A program made the position numbers and the translations under genes. This document shows, piece after piece, positions 44,303-53,865 of a DNA stretch of 64,000 bases; the stretch's first letter is position 1; each line of letters starts with the position of its first letter. The DNA is from Paracoccaceae bacterium (lineage in GTDB: Bacteria; Pseudomonadota; Alphaproteobacteria; Rhodobacterales; Rhodobacteraceae): NCBI GenBank assembly GCA_026710155.1, contig JAPORQ010000052.1, positions 1-64,000 on the forward strand. Reading direction: 5' to 3'. The notes under the pieces were generated by a model, which worked only from the letters and a program-made list of their open reading frames with translations, searched no databases and was not told where the DNA came from.

Positions 44303-45397
44303 CTATATGCGAATGATATTCCTGGGCAAGGAGGAAAGAATCTCGGGGCCGTCTTCCCTGATGATCACAATTTCTTCTAGCCTCACTCCAAACTTGCCTG
44401 GCAGGTAAATCCCCGGCTCGATGGAAAAGACCATCCCCGTTTCCAATATAGTTTCCGATGAGGCCGTAATATAAGGTGGTTCATGGATTTCAATTCCCAA
44501 TCCATGTCCGGTTCGGTGCACAAAGTATTCGCCATAACCCGCTTTCGCTATGACCCCTCTGGCCGCCTGGTCAACTTCCCTTGCCATGATTCCTGATTTG
44601 GCAATTTCCATGGCACCGATGACAGCCTCATTGACAATACCATGGACCTTGACCATCTCCTTGGATGGTTCTCCCAATACGGCAAAGCGGGTTATATCAC
44701 TTGAGTATTCCCCTTTCTGCCCGCCGATATCAATGACTATTCCATTACCCAACTCCAGAATACTCGACCCAGTATGATGATGCGGCAAGGCCCCATTCGG
44801 CCCAGCCGCAACAATGGCAAATTTCATTGCGGTGTCCTGGTCCTTGAATTTCCTCTCTATGATGGCAGCCACTTCCAACTCACTCATGCCCGGCCTGATG
44901 GCAGCACTACCGGCAAGCATGGCCTGATCGGCTATGGCTGCATTTTCCTTGAGGCTCGCATATTCCAGTTCATCCTTGCGCATTCTGAGGGCACCAACGG
45001 TATTTTCCGTGAAACTCCGATTGGCTCCTGGCAAGTGGTCCACCAGCAGCATGGCAAAATCTGCCCGCATCGTTTCATCCAGCACGATGTTCACGGCATT
45101 CCCTGCCCCAACATCATACAGGGCCGCAAGCAAGGCATCGGCAGACCCTTCATCATCGGCCCATTCATGGCAGGTAATGGAACATCTTTGCCTGGTATCC
45201 TCGGCATTGAGAGCGGGCATCAGAAAGGCCTCCCTTTCTTCCCCGATCAACAGCAGGCATGGCCGTTCGTCAGCATGCGTATGAAACCCCAATACCCATT
45301 GCATATGAGCACCAGGCCCCAAGGCGACCAGTTGGGTATTGGTTGCCTTCATGCTGGCCCTTATCTTTCCCAACCTTTTGACAGCCCTTTCACTCAT
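44303..45397 (-). CDS. M24 metallopeptidase (Xaa-Pro aminopeptidase-like)
   Basis: 364 residues. Creatinase N-terminal domain to about residue 125, then the pita-bread domain with metal ligands in VIDIGGQKGEYSSDITRF, HRTGHGLGIEIHEPPYIT, MVFSIEPGIYLPGKFGVRLE and E of RLEEIVII. Family members cleave Xaa-Pro bonds or, as creatinase-type enzymes, small C-N bonds without metal; all metal ligands are present here, so peptidase activity is likely. Situated between racemase and hyuB genes, it may finish the breakdown of the imported compound. Confidence 0.9.
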   Translation of the reverse strand: MSERAVKRLGKIRASMKATNTQLVALGPGAHMQWVLGFHTHADERPCLLLIGEEREAFLMPALNAEDTRQRCSITCHEWADDEGSADALLAALYDVGAGNAVNIVLDETMRADFAMLLVDHLPGANRSFTENTVGALRMRKDELEYASLKENAAIADQAMLAGSAAIRPGMSELEVAAIIERKFKDQDTAMKFAIVAAGPNGALPHHHTGSSILELGNGIVIDIGGQKGEYSSDITRFAVLGEPSKEMVKVHGIVNEAVIGAMEIAKSGIMAREVDQAARGVIAKAGYGEYFVHRTGHGLGIEIHEPPYITASSETILETGMVFSIEPGIYLPGKFGVRLEEIVIIREDGPEILSSLPRNIIRI

Positions 45398-45417
45398 TTA
45401 TATCTCTCCTCATATTG

Positions 45418-46233
45418 TTACCTTCCTGACGCCCCGATAATAATCCTATTGCCGAATACATCGCCATCATTGATGATGCCAAAACGATCGATTTCCTCTT
45501 CGGGTGGCTCTTCACACGACCATCTGCGACTTGGTATCCAACCGCATTGCCTTTGCAACATGGCTGCATACTCGGCCCTCTTGAGGGCTGCTATGGACGG
45601 GTCTATGACAGGTACACCCAACTCCTTCTCCAGGTTTTGGTAAAATCCCACCTCCCTGGTACACCCCAATATTATCGCTTCGGCATAATCCTCCTCCACA
45701 GCCCGGCGACCGGCATCAATCAAAAGCCTTTCCGTTCTTTCAGGATTGACCTGAAAGTCGTTGACACCGAGTTCAACATGATAAAATCCGCTCAGCTGTT
45801 CACTTTTACCGTATACACTGATGGTAGTGGCCATTTGATCGACCCATTTGCGACGACCGACAATGACACCAAACCTGTTGGCCAGGCTGCAGGCGATTTC
45901 GACCGAGGCGATACAGGGAGCTGTTACGGTCATTGCCCCTGAAACTTCCCTGGCATCGTGCAGGGCCGTATCGTAGAAACAACTCAGGGCAACGGCATCA
46001 AAGCCTTCTAGGGACGCAACCCTGGTTCCCCTGACGATGCCAGAGGATACAACGGCCTCATAAGCCCTGTATTCGATATGGGTAAAACCGCCATCTGATT
46101 CCTTCAGGGACATGATGTGTACCTCGGTATCCGGATTCTTGTAACTCCTTACCATGTCAGCAAACAACTCATCAAAAGCTGCTGTACCCACCGGTCTGAG
46201 ATACATGACCTTGAGGGGCAAATCTCTGCTCAC
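45418..46233 (-). CDS. Asp/Glu/hydantoin racemase family protein 1
   Basis: 271 residues. The two cysteine acid/base motifs of the superfamily are SCFYDTALHDAREVSGAM (first) and AIILGCTREVGFYQNLEKEL (second). Such enzymes epimerise hydantoins, aspartate or glutamate, or isomerise related acids. A paralogue follows immediately upstream in the operon; the two share most of their length, including IASVEIACSLANRFGVIVGR. Duplication suggests two stereochemical steps or two substrates. Confidence 0.88.
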   Translation of the reverse strand: MSRDLPLKVMYLRPVGTAAFDELFADMVRSYKNPDTEVHIMSLKESDGGFTHIEYRAYEAVVSSGIVRGTRVASLEGFDAVALSCFYDTALHDAREVSGAMTVTAPCIASVEIACSLANRFGVIVGRRKWVDQMATTISVYGKSEQLSGFYHVELGVNDFQVNPERTERLLIDAGRRAVEEDYAEAIILGCTREVGFYQNLEKELGVPVIDPSIAALKRAEYAAMLQRQCGWIPSRRWSCEEPPEEEIDRFGIINDGDVFGNRIIIGASGR

Positions 46234-46262
46234 AGCAAAAACACTTACTTAAATGTTCCTGC

Positions 46263-47072
46263 CTATTCGGCTTCAACAATCTGCCGATTGCCAAAGACAT
46301 CACCCTCATCAATGATGCCAAATCGCTTCAACTCATCTTCCGGCGGCGATTCACAGGACCATTTGCGGCTGGGTATCCAACCGCACTGACGCTTGAGAAT
46401 GCCTGCATACTCGGCCCGCTTCAGGGCAGAAATAGAAGGGTCCAGGACTGGAACACCAAGGGTTTTGGTCAGGGACCGGAAAAAGCCCAACTCCAGGGTA
46501 CATCCAAGTATGATGGCCTCGGCGTAATCCTCCTCCACGGCCTTGCGGCCTACCTCGGTCAGTAACCGTTCGGTTCGTTCATGGTCAACGAGAAATTCAT
46601 TCACGCCCAATTCCACATGATAAAAACCGCTGAGTTGTCCGCACCGGCCATTTTCCCTGACGGTTGTGGTCATCTGGTTGACCCATTTGCGGCGACCGAC
46701 TATGATGCCAAAGCGATTGGCCAGGCTGCAGGCGATCTCGACGGAAGCCATGCAGGGAGCGGTTACAATCATCTCCCCCGAAACTTCCCTGGCGTCATGC
46801 AGGGCCGTATCATAAAAACACCCGATGGCCAATGCATCAAAACCTTCCAGGGCCGCTGCCCTAGTTGCCCTGATGATGCCGGATGTTACAATAGCTTCAT
46901 AGGACCTGTATTCGATATGGGTAAAGCCCCCATCGGATTCCTTCAGGGACGTGATATGCACTTCCGTACCCGGCAGTTTGAACTCTCTGGCCATATCGGC
47001 AAAGACCGGATCATAAGCCGCGGTTCCAACCGGGTTCAGATACATGATTTTAAGGGGTTCATTGGCTGTCAT
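46263..47072 (-). CDS. Asp/Glu/hydantoin racemase family protein 2
   Basis: 269 residues, a close paralogue of the neighbouring racemase. Cysteine motifs GCFYDTALHDAREVSGEM and IILGCTLELGFFRSLTKTLG are kept. The ATG at 47072 is chosen because TAGGAGAA lies just upstream, while the longer frame to 47111 overlaps the hyuB stop. Its retention next to copy 1 with both catalytic cysteines intact implies that both are active. Confidence 0.88.
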   Translation of the reverse strand: MTANEPLKIMYLNPVGTAAYDPVFADMAREFKLPGTEVHITSLKESDGGFTHIEYRSYEAIVTSGIIRATRAAALEGFDALAIGCFYDTALHDAREVSGEMIVTAPCMASVEIACSLANRFGIIVGRRKWVNQMTTTVRENGRCGQLSGFYHVELGVNEFLVDHERTERLLTEVGRKAVEEDYAEAIILGCTLELGFFRSLTKTLGVPVLDPSISALKRAEYAGILKRQCGWIPSRKWSCESPPEDELKRFGIIDEGDVFGNRQIVEAE

Positions 47073-47107
47073 GGCAATTCTCCTACATAACCATCTCTTT
47101 TTCATCA

Positions 47108-48772
47108 TCAATCCTTCAGACCAAATACTTCCCTGGCCTGACCATCGGTAATCAATCCGTTCATGAGATCCCTTCTTACAAGTTCGGGATCTCGTTCCTT
47201 CGGATCTCCCAATCCGCCCCCATTGCCGGTATAAACCCGAATGACGTCATCCTTGTGGGTGGTCAATCCCGATATGGTGGCAAAGGTCTGCACCTCGCCC
47301 TCCTTTGGTATGAACTCTATGTAATTGGGTGATCCATCATGGCCACCATCAAGGCCCCAGGCCGGGAATTTTGAACGGGTATAGCCGGCCGTCAGAAAGC
47401 CATTATCGGCCCTCACCCGGTAATCTAGCACGATACCCCTTCCCCCCATGTGCCTGCCCTCACCGCCCGGGCCTACATTCAGTGCCATCTGGTCAACAAT
47501 GAGGCCGTTCCGGGCCTCATTGATCTCGGCCGGGCAATTGTAGGTTTCACCATGGAAGCCACAGAACATGCTGGAATTGCCATCCCCTGACTGGCTTGCA
47601 CCCCAACCACCAAGCTGAGGCTCAATCACCGTGTATTGACGCCCCGTATCCGGATGAATGCCACCAATAAAGGTACCACACACGGAAGCAAAATGACCGG
47701 CGGCCAGCCTTTCGGGCATGTGTCTGGCCAGACATCGCCACATGACATCATAGACCCGCAATTCGATTTCGTAATAGAAACCGAGGGGTGCCGGTTCCCT
47801 TGCATGGAAAACCGTTCCTTCCCGGGTCAGCAGTTCAATCGGTCGAAAGGATCCACCATTGGCTGGCGAATAGGGGTCGGTAAGCGACTTGAATACCATC
47901 TGGACGGCAACCATGACCCCATCGCGGCTGGTATTCAGGGGAGCATCAAGTTGATCTGGATTGTTCCTCAGATCAACGATGAACCTGTCTTCGGCAATGG
48001 TTATCTTCACATTGTAAAACTGGCCGTTATCCTGCTCTTCAGTCAATTCATAGGTGCCCTTGGGCAATTTGGCCAGTTCCCGGCGGGAAACCCTTTCGCC
48101 ATAATCCATGAAAGCCTCGACAGCCTTGGCAAAGGTCGTGGTACCATACTTCTCGGCAATCGACATCAAACTTCGCTCCCCAATCCTGACCGAGGCAATG
48201 GCTGCCCAGAGATCGCCCTCCAAAACATCAGGCATGCGGGAATTGACCTTGATGACCTCCATGACCGGAACAATCGTTTCCCCTTTCGAAATGATCTTGA
48301 CCGCCGGCAACCTCAATCCTTCCTGGAAAATACTGGTCGCCTCGCCGGTCAATGACCCTGGAGCCATGCCACCGACATCCGAGTTGTGGGCAATGTTGGC
48401 ACACCAGGCAATCAATTCTCCTCCAGAGAATACCGGCATAACGACGACGATGTCGTTAAGGTGCGTAACTCCTCCATAATAGGGATCATTGGTGGCAAAT
48501 ATGTCGCCGGGTTCAATATCCCCTGGCTGGTCAAACTTCTTGATTATCACCTTGACTGATTTGTCCAGGACACCGACAAAAGCCGGAATGCCTGCCCCCG
48601 AACCGGCGATTTCCCCCTGGGGATCCATGATGCCGGTTCCCATGTCCAGGACTTCATAGATTATTGAACTCATGGCTGTCTTGCGCATGGCCGCAAACAT
48701 CTCATCGGCGGCAGCCTGCAAGGAGTTCTGGATAATCTCGATCGTGATCGGATCGGTTTCGTTGGTGGTCAT
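47108..48772 (-). CDS. hyuB: Hydantoinase B/oxoprolinase family protein
   Basis: 554 residues. HyuB signatures: FATNDPYYGGVTHLNDIVVV, CANIAHNSDVGGMAPGSLTG, LNTSRDGVMVAVQMVFKSLT and GFHGETYNCPAEINEARNGL. It directly follows hyuA (12-bp gap from its stop), the usual partner arrangement. The extra 30 C-terminal residues compared with the 42735 copy (DPELVRRDLMNGLITDGQAR...) are typical of full HyuB. The ATG at 48772 has GGAGG at good spacing. Confidence 0.92.
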   Translation of the reverse strand: MTTNETDPITIEIIQNSLQAAADEMFAAMRKTAMSSIIYEVLDMGTGIMDPQGEIAGSGAGIPAFVGVLDKSVKVIIKKFDQPGDIEPGDIFATNDPYYGGVTHLNDIVVVMPVFSGGELIAWCANIAHNSDVGGMAPGSLTGEATSIFQEGLRLPAVKIISKGETIVPVMEVIKVNSRMPDVLEGDLWAAIASVRIGERSLMSIAEKYGTTTFAKAVEAFMDYGERVSRRELAKLPKGTYELTEEQDNGQFYNVKITIAEDRFIVDLRNNPDQLDAPLNTSRDGVMVAVQMVFKSLTDPYSPANGGSFRPIELLTREGTVFHAREPAPLGFYYEIELRVYDVMWRCLARHMPERLAAGHFASVCGTFIGGIHPDTGRQYTVIEPQLGGWGASQSGDGNSSMFCGFHGETYNCPAEINEARNGLIVDQMALNVGPGGEGRHMGGRGIVLDYRVRADNGFLTAGYTRSKFPAWGLDGGHDGSPNYIEFIPKEGEVQTFATISGLTTHKDDVIRVYTGNGGGLGDPKERDPELVRRDLMNGLITDGQAREVFGLKD

Positions 48773-48784
48773 GTCCATCCTCCC

Positions 48785-50851
48785 TCAAATTGTGATGATG
48801 TAATTGCCATAGTCATCAACAACGGTCCGGTTGCCCGGATGGACAACAATTGTCGTTCCCTCCTCCTCGATGATGGCCGGTCCCTCAAACGCCATTCCGG
48901 GTTCCAGTCGGGAACCGTCATAGGTGGTTGCCTCATGGATGCCCTCCAAGGCATAATCCACCTCTCGGACCTCTTTGACGGCCGTCGATATATCCCGGCC
49001 AGTCGTTTGCCTGGCGGGCAGTGAGAGTTTGCCAACCTCGGCTACGGCCACGAGATGAATACCCACCATTTCGACCGGTGCATCCAGCCGATAGGTATAT
49101 TCGCGTTCATAGACCTCCTTGAAACTGTCAACAATATTGGAGATTTTCTCTCCGGCAATGGCACCCTTCAACTCTACTTCGGTCGTATGCTCCTGATTCT
49201 GGTACCTTAACTTGGCAAATCTCGTGAAGGAAATCTCCCCCCTATCGATGTTTTCTCCGGCAAACTGCTCCAGGGCTGTCTTTTCCGCTTCCCTGAAGGT
49301 TTCCTCGATGTGCTCGGCCGTGCCCTGATTCAAATCGGCAAGACAGGTTACGAAGTAATCCCTCCTGAGATCCGACATGGTCATGCCCCAGGCCGAAAAC
49401 ACTGCAGAATTGGCCGGAATAATGATCTTGCCGACCCCCAGTTCCTGAGCAAGGGCCACGGCATGCATGCCACCTCCCCCACCAAAGGCCACGAGGGTAA
49501 AGTCCCTTGGATCAAATCCTCGGTTGAGTGATACAAGTTTCAAAGCATTGACCATGCTGTTGTTGGCAATCCTGACGATCCCCCTGGCAGCTTCCCGCGT
49601 GTCAACCCCGAGTTTCTTGCCAATGTTGCCAATGGTTTTCTCAACATTGGCCATGTCAGCGGTGATTTCGCCACCACAGAAGTAATCCTTGTTGATCCTG
49701 CCCAGAAGCAGGTTGGCATCGGTGGTCGTGGCTTCGGTCCCACCCTTGCCGTAGCTGGCAGGACCGGGAACGGCCCCGGCCGATTGGGGACCGACATGCA
49801 ACTTGCCGTAATCATCCACCCAGGCGATGGACCCTCCCCCATTGCCGATTTCGACAAGATCAACCACTGGAACCATGACAGGATAACCCGAGGATTTCCG
49901 GCTTTTCTCAATCCAGTAGTCGGTAACAATCCTGATATTGCCGTTTTCGATCAGGGAACATTTGGCGGTCGTGCCCCCGATATCCAGGGCAAGGACATTG
50001 GGATCACCGATCAGTTTGCCCAGTTCGGCCGCTCCCCATATCCCCGATGAGGGACCTGATTCAATCATCGTAATGGGTGTCCTGGCAATGGCCTCAAGGG
50101 TATCAACCCCGCAATTGGACTGCATGACATAAGGGCTTCCCCCGAAGCCGTTAGCCTTGAGTTTTTCATCAAGTCGCCTGAGGTAACCTTCGGCCACCGG
50201 CTGGACATAGGCCGAAAGGACAGCCGTATTGGTTCGTTCATATTCCCGCCATTCCCGGGCAATGCTGTGCGAGGAGACGACCCTGACCTCAGGCCAGAGT
50301 TCCCTGACAGCCGACTCGGTGGCCTGTTCATGGGCCGGATTGGCATAGGAATGGAGATAGCTGATGGCGATGGCCTCTACCCCCTCATCCTTGAAGCCAT
50401 TGATGATATCTACCAACCCATCAAGGATCAGTGGTCTCATTTCCTCCCCTTGGTAGGTCATGCGACCGGGCAGTTCACAGCGCAGGTATCGGGGGACGAA
50501 GGGTGGTGGTTTTTCATAATGCAGATTGAAGAAATCAGGTCTGTTGCCTCTGGCGATTTCCAGTGTATCGCGAAAGCCTTCGGTGGTGATCAGGCCAACC
50601 TTGACGCCCTTTCTTTCCGTCAGGGCATTGATGACTACGGTTGTACCATGAGCCAGGTAATTAACTCTGGCCAGATCGACCCCGGCCTTCTCAATGACAT
50701 TCATCATGCCGGTTTCATAATCAGGTGGTGTGGTGGCCGATTTGGCTGTACTCACCGTTGATTGGCCGGTCTTGCCAGCGATTTCAAAACAGACCAAATC
50801 GGTGAATGTTCCACCGACATCGGTCGCAACACGTATTGTTGAGTCAACCAT
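48785..50851 (-). CDS. hyuA: Hydantoinase A/oxoprolinase family protein
   Basis: 688 residues, ATP-binding half. It opens with VATDVGGTFTDLVCFEIAGK (actin-like phosphate loop 1). A second nucleotide motif is ALDIGGTTAKCSLIENGNIR and the third is VAFGGGGGMHAVALAQELGV. Hydantoinase A N-, middle and C-terminal domains follow in order. Known members open N-methylhydantoin or 5-oxoproline rings with ATP. The start overlaps the GAF gene by 8 bp. Confidence 0.93.
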   Translation of the reverse strand: MVDSTIRVATDVGGTFTDLVCFEIAGKTGQSTVSTAKSATTPPDYETGMMNVIEKAGVDLARVNYLAHGTTVVINALTERKGVKVGLITTEGFRDTLEIARGNRPDFFNLHYEKPPPFVPRYLRCELPGRMTYQGEEMRPLILDGLVDIINGFKDEGVEAIAISYLHSYANPAHEQATESAVRELWPEVRVVSSHSIAREWREYERTNTAVLSAYVQPVAEGYLRRLDEKLKANGFGGSPYVMQSNCGVDTLEAIARTPITMIESGPSSGIWGAAELGKLIGDPNVLALDIGGTTAKCSLIENGNIRIVTDYWIEKSRKSSGYPVMVPVVDLVEIGNGGGSIAWVDDYGKLHVGPQSAGAVPGPASYGKGGTEATTTDANLLLGRINKDYFCGGEITADMANVEKTIGNIGKKLGVDTREAARGIVRIANNSMVNALKLVSLNRGFDPRDFTLVAFGGGGGMHAVALAQELGVGKIIIPANSAVFSAWGMTMSDLRRDYFVTCLADLNQGTAEHIEETFREAEKTALEQFAGENIDRGEISFTRFAKLRYQNQEHTTEVELKGAIAGEKISNIVDSFKEVYEREYTYRLDAPVEMVGIHLVAVAEVGKLSLPARQTTGRDISTAVKEVREVDYALEGIHEATTYDGSRLEPGMAFEGPAIIEEEGTTIVVHPGNRTVVDDYGNYIITI

Positions 50852-51341
50852 TTATATTTCCATTAGTGACATAATCGTTGAAAAGAAAACAAAAGGTGCC
50901 GGGGACCTTGAGTTGTTCGGCGAAGGGAAGGGTTGCCGGTGGATAGGCACCGGCCGGACCCAGGATGTTCAGGGTACCGCATATCTTTCCCCCAATGACG
51001 ATCGGTACATTGATTATGGCTTCACAGCCGAGTGACTTGATCACTTCATGATCAGGAAACACTTCAACCAGAGCAGCGTAATCATTGGCAACAAAAAGTC
51101 GTTTTTGCCCGATCACGATATCTGCCCAATCCCCGGTGGTAATCGGCTTGGTACCAGACAGGGGGTAAACCTCTGGCTCGCTGGTATAGATACGATGGGC
51201 TTCTCCTCCGGCAAAATCAACTTTCATCACGGAAAACAGTTTTATATCCAGCTGGGTAACGGCTAATCGTTCAAGCTCCTCAAAAAGTTGTTCGGTCCGG
51301 CAGTTTGCATTCTCGGCCAGACGAATAAACCTGTCCATCAT
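50844..51341 (-). CDS. GAF-domain protein
   Basis: 165 residues containing one GAF sensor domain (IKLFSVMKVDFAGGEAHRIY, then IGQKRLFVANDYAALVEVF, then CEAIINVPIVIGGKICGTLN). Free-standing GAF proteins of this type recur in hydantoin/amide catabolic operons and may bind the substrate or a purine/pyrimidine ring. It overlaps the ABC ATPase gene by ATGA and hyuA by 8 bp. Confidence 0.8.
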   Translation of the reverse strand: MMDRFIRLAENANCRTEQLFEELERLAVTQLDIKLFSVMKVDFAGGEAHRIYTSEPEVYPLSGTKPITTGDWADIVIGQKRLFVANDYAALVEVFPDHEVIKSLGCEAIINVPIVIGGKICGTLNILGPAGAYPPATLPFAEQLKVPGTFCFLFNDYVTNGNING

Positions 51342-52159
51342 TCTACTGCCTCCATTGCCAGCCCTTCCCTCAATCTGTTTCTCATGATGCGTTCCTCTTC
51401 AGTAATGACCGGAGAGGCGCTGATCAGTCTTCTGGTATAGTCGTGTTCGGGATTATCAAATATCTCGTGGGTGGATTTCAGCTCGACCAGTTGACCATCT
51501 TTCAAGACGGCAACTCGATCGGCCATATTGCGGACCACGGCCAAATCATGGGTTATGAAAACATAGGTGAGGTTCCGTTTTCTACGCAATTCATTCAAAA
51601 GGATCAGAACCCGTGCCTGGACCAAGACATCCAAGGCTGAAGTTGGTTCATCAAGGACAATCATTTCAGGCTGGCTGGCCAGAGCCCTTGCAATTGCCAC
51701 CCTCTGACATTGACCACCCGAAAGGGTCAATGGGGCTCTTGTGGCATAATCGGCCGGTAGACCTACTTCACCGAGTAACTCCTCCACCCGGGTCATCCGT
51801 GCACCCTTGGTACCTATGTCATGAACATCAAGGGGCAGTTTGAGGGTTGCTCCAATTCTTCGACTTGGGTTGATGGAAGAAAAGGGGTTCTGCTGGACAA
51901 GCTGTATGGCTCTGCGCTGGCTTTTGGTTCGGTGCGCACCAAGGGGTTGTCCCTTGAAGCTGATTTGGCCCGAGGTTGGTGGATACACACCCAAAATCAT
52001 GTTGGCCACCGTGCTTTTGCCGGAACCCGACTCACCAACTATGGCCAGACATTCCCCCTGCCATAGATCCACAGTAACCCCCCGGACCGCATGGACCTGA
52101 TAGCCTTCCAGTTGAAACATCTTGGCAAGTTGGTTGATCGCAAGCAGGGGAACAGTCAT
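51338..52159 (-). CDS. Dipeptide/oligopeptide-type ABC transporter ATPase (DppF-like)
   Basis: 273 residues. Walker A IVGESGSGKSTVANMIL, Q-loop QLVQQNPFSSINPSRRIG, signature LSGGQCQRVAIARALAS, Walker B MIVLDEPTSALD and H-loop VFITHDLAVV. C-terminal extension PEHDYTRRLISASP is the hallmark of Dpp/Opp ATPases. It pairs with the DppD-like ATPase just upstream. The ATG at 52159 follows the DppD stop by a few bases. Confidence 0.92.
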   Translation of the reverse strand: MTVPLLAINQLAKMFQLEGYQVHAVRGVTVDLWQGECLAIVGESGSGKSTVANMILGVYPPTSGQISFKGQPLGAHRTKSQRRAIQLVQQNPFSSINPSRRIGATLKLPLDVHDIGTKGARMTRVEELLGEVGLPADYATRAPLTLSGGQCQRVAIARALASQPEMIVLDEPTSALDVLVQARVLILLNELRRKRNLTYVFITHDLAVVRNMADRVAVLKDGQLVELKSTHEIFDNPEHDYTRRLISASPVITEEERIMRNRLREGLAMEAVE

Positions 52160-52162
52160 CAA

Positions 52163-53035
52163 TCAGGCATCCCAATGTACTTCCCTTGGAGCGAGAAAGG
52201 CCGAGGTATCATTGATGGCATCAGAAATTGTATCGCCACTGGTAATACTTGGTACCGCCGCCAGCAAGGCTCTGGTATAGGGATGTTTCGGGTTGGCAAA
52301 CACATCCTCCGTCTTTCCTTCCTCAACAATCCTTCCCTGGTAGATCACATAGAGACGATCGGAAAATTCCCGTACAACCCCAAGATTGTGGGATATGAAA
52401 AAGACCGAGGTTCCCCTTTCCTCGACCATGTCATGCATCAGGCGAAGGGTTTGGTCCTGGACCGTTACATCAAGGGCCGTACCTGGTTCATCAGCTATCA
52501 GCAATGTTGGTTCATTGATCAACCCCATGGCAATCATGACCCGCTGGTTCATGCCGCCTGAGAGTTGAAAGGGAAAGGACTTCAATACCCGTTCCGGTTC
52601 GGTTATGTTGACATCACCCAGTATGGCCGTGGCTTCACCTCTGGCATCATCAAGGTTTATGGTGGGGCGATTTCGTTTCAGAACCTCGTGAAACTGGGTT
52701 TCGATGCGATAAACCGGATTGAGGGCCGATACCGGATCCTGAAAGATCATTGACATTCTGCTGCCCCGCAACTGGCGTCTTTCCCGGGCGGTCATCAACG
52801 CCAGATCCCTTCCCTCGAAATTGATTGTGCCTGATACCCTGGTCTTGCTCTGGGCCTGCAGCAAGCCAAGGACCAATCTGGCTGTTACCGACTTGCCGGA
52901 ACCCGATTCACCAACCAGCGCCACCTTTTCCTTTTGACCTATGGTCAGGGAAACATCATGCAGCACCCTGGTTGTTTCCATCAGCCCCTTGAAACTCAGG
53001 GAGAGGTCAATGATTTCCAAGGTTGGGTTCTTCAT
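52163..53035 (-). CDS. Dipeptide/oligopeptide-type ABC transporter ATPase (DppD-like)
   Basis: 290 residues. Walker A LVGESGSGKSVTARLVLGLL, Q-loop SMIFQDPVSALNPVYRIETQ, signature LSGGMNQRVMIAMGLIN, Walker B LLIADEPGTALDVTVQ, H-loop FFISHNLGVV. C-terminal NPKHPYTRALLAAVP. It overlaps the permease gene by 4 bp (ATGA). Confidence 0.92.
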   Translation of the reverse strand: MKNPTLEIIDLSLSFKGLMETTRVLHDVSLTIGQKEKVALVGESGSGKSVTARLVLGLLQAQSKTRVSGTINFEGRDLALMTARERRQLRGSRMSMIFQDPVSALNPVYRIETQFHEVLKRNRPTINLDDARGEATAILGDVNITEPERVLKSFPFQLSGGMNQRVMIAMGLINEPTLLIADEPGTALDVTVQDQTLRLMHDMVEERGTSVFFISHNLGVVREFSDRLYVIYQGRIVEEGKTEDVFANPKHPYTRALLAAVPSITSGDTISDAINDTSAFLAPREVHWDA

Positions 53036-53865
53036 TGGTGTGTTCCCAAAACTTCCCGCATGGCATCACCAAGCAGGTTGAAGCCGAAAACGGCTACCAG
53101 TATTGCCAGACCGGGGAATACGGTCAGCCACCAGGAATCCGGCAGGTAGCGCGCGCCCTCGGCCACCATGGAGCCAAGATCGGGTGTGGGCGGCTGGACC
53201 CCCAAACCGAGAAACGACAGGGACGAGGCAATCAGGATGACAAAACCAAGATCCAGGGTCATTTTGGTCAGGATGGCCGGAAAACAGTTGGGCAGTATTT
53301 CGACAAACATGATATGGAATCTGGAGGCTCCGATAACCTCGGCTGCCAGGACATAACCTTCTTCCCTTTCGGCCAGGGTCAGGTTATGGACCAGACGGGA
53401 ATACCAAGGCCACCACATGACCGTCACCGCCATCATGCCATTGATCAGGGTGGGTTCCAGGACACCCATGATGGACATGGCCAGAACCAGGGGCGGGATG
53501 GACAGGAAAACCTCGGTCGTTCGCATCAGGACAAAACGAACCCTTGGACCAAGATAGCCTGCCATCAGACCGACGGTTACGCCCAGGGGTACGGCCAAAA
53601 GGAGAACAACAATGCCCAGAATGAGGGAAATCCTGTAGGCATAGATAATCCTGGTAAAGAGATCCCTGCCCACGAGATCGGTACCCATGATATTGGTCCA
53701 ATCGGGTGGTTGATTGAAATTGTCGAAATCCACGACCGTTCCACGATGGCTTGGAAACGGCGTGATGAAATCAGCCAGGATGGCCGAGCCCACGACCAGG
53801 CCAATGAGAATGACCCCGATAACGGAAAGGGGGGTGGCGAAGATAATTCTGACTGCTCTCTTCAA
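53032..53865 (-). CDS. ABC transporter permease (DppC-like)
   Basis: About 277 residues, five to six membrane helices. The EAA-type loop that docks the ATPases is visible in EVIGASRFHIMFVEILPNCF, and the C-terminal helix follows LAILVAVFGFNLLGDAMREV. The start is a TTG at 53865 overlapping the DppB stop as TTGA, with GGAG eight bases upstream; longer ATG starts lie in another gene's antisense sequence. The N-terminal helix (IIFATPLSVIGVILIGLVVG) precedes the TSSxx-like periplasmic loop. Confidence 0.88.
   Translation of the reverse strand: MKRAVRIIFATPLSVIGVILIGLVVGSAILADFITPFPSHRGTVVDFDNFNQPPDWTNIMGTDLVGRDLFTRIIYAYRISLILGIVVLLLAVPLGVTVGLMAGYLGPRVRFVLMRTTEVFLSIPPLVLAMSIMGVLEPTLINGMMAVTVMWWPWYSRLVHNLTLAEREEGYVLAAEVIGASRFHIMFVEILPNCFPAILTKMTLDLGFVILIASSLSFLGLGVQPPTPDLGSMVAEGARYLPDSWWLTVFPGLAILVAVFGFNLLGDAMREVLGTHQ

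Noticed and set aside
47636-48355. 239-codon plus-strand frame
   Set aside because: Antisense to hyuB, no recognisable content.
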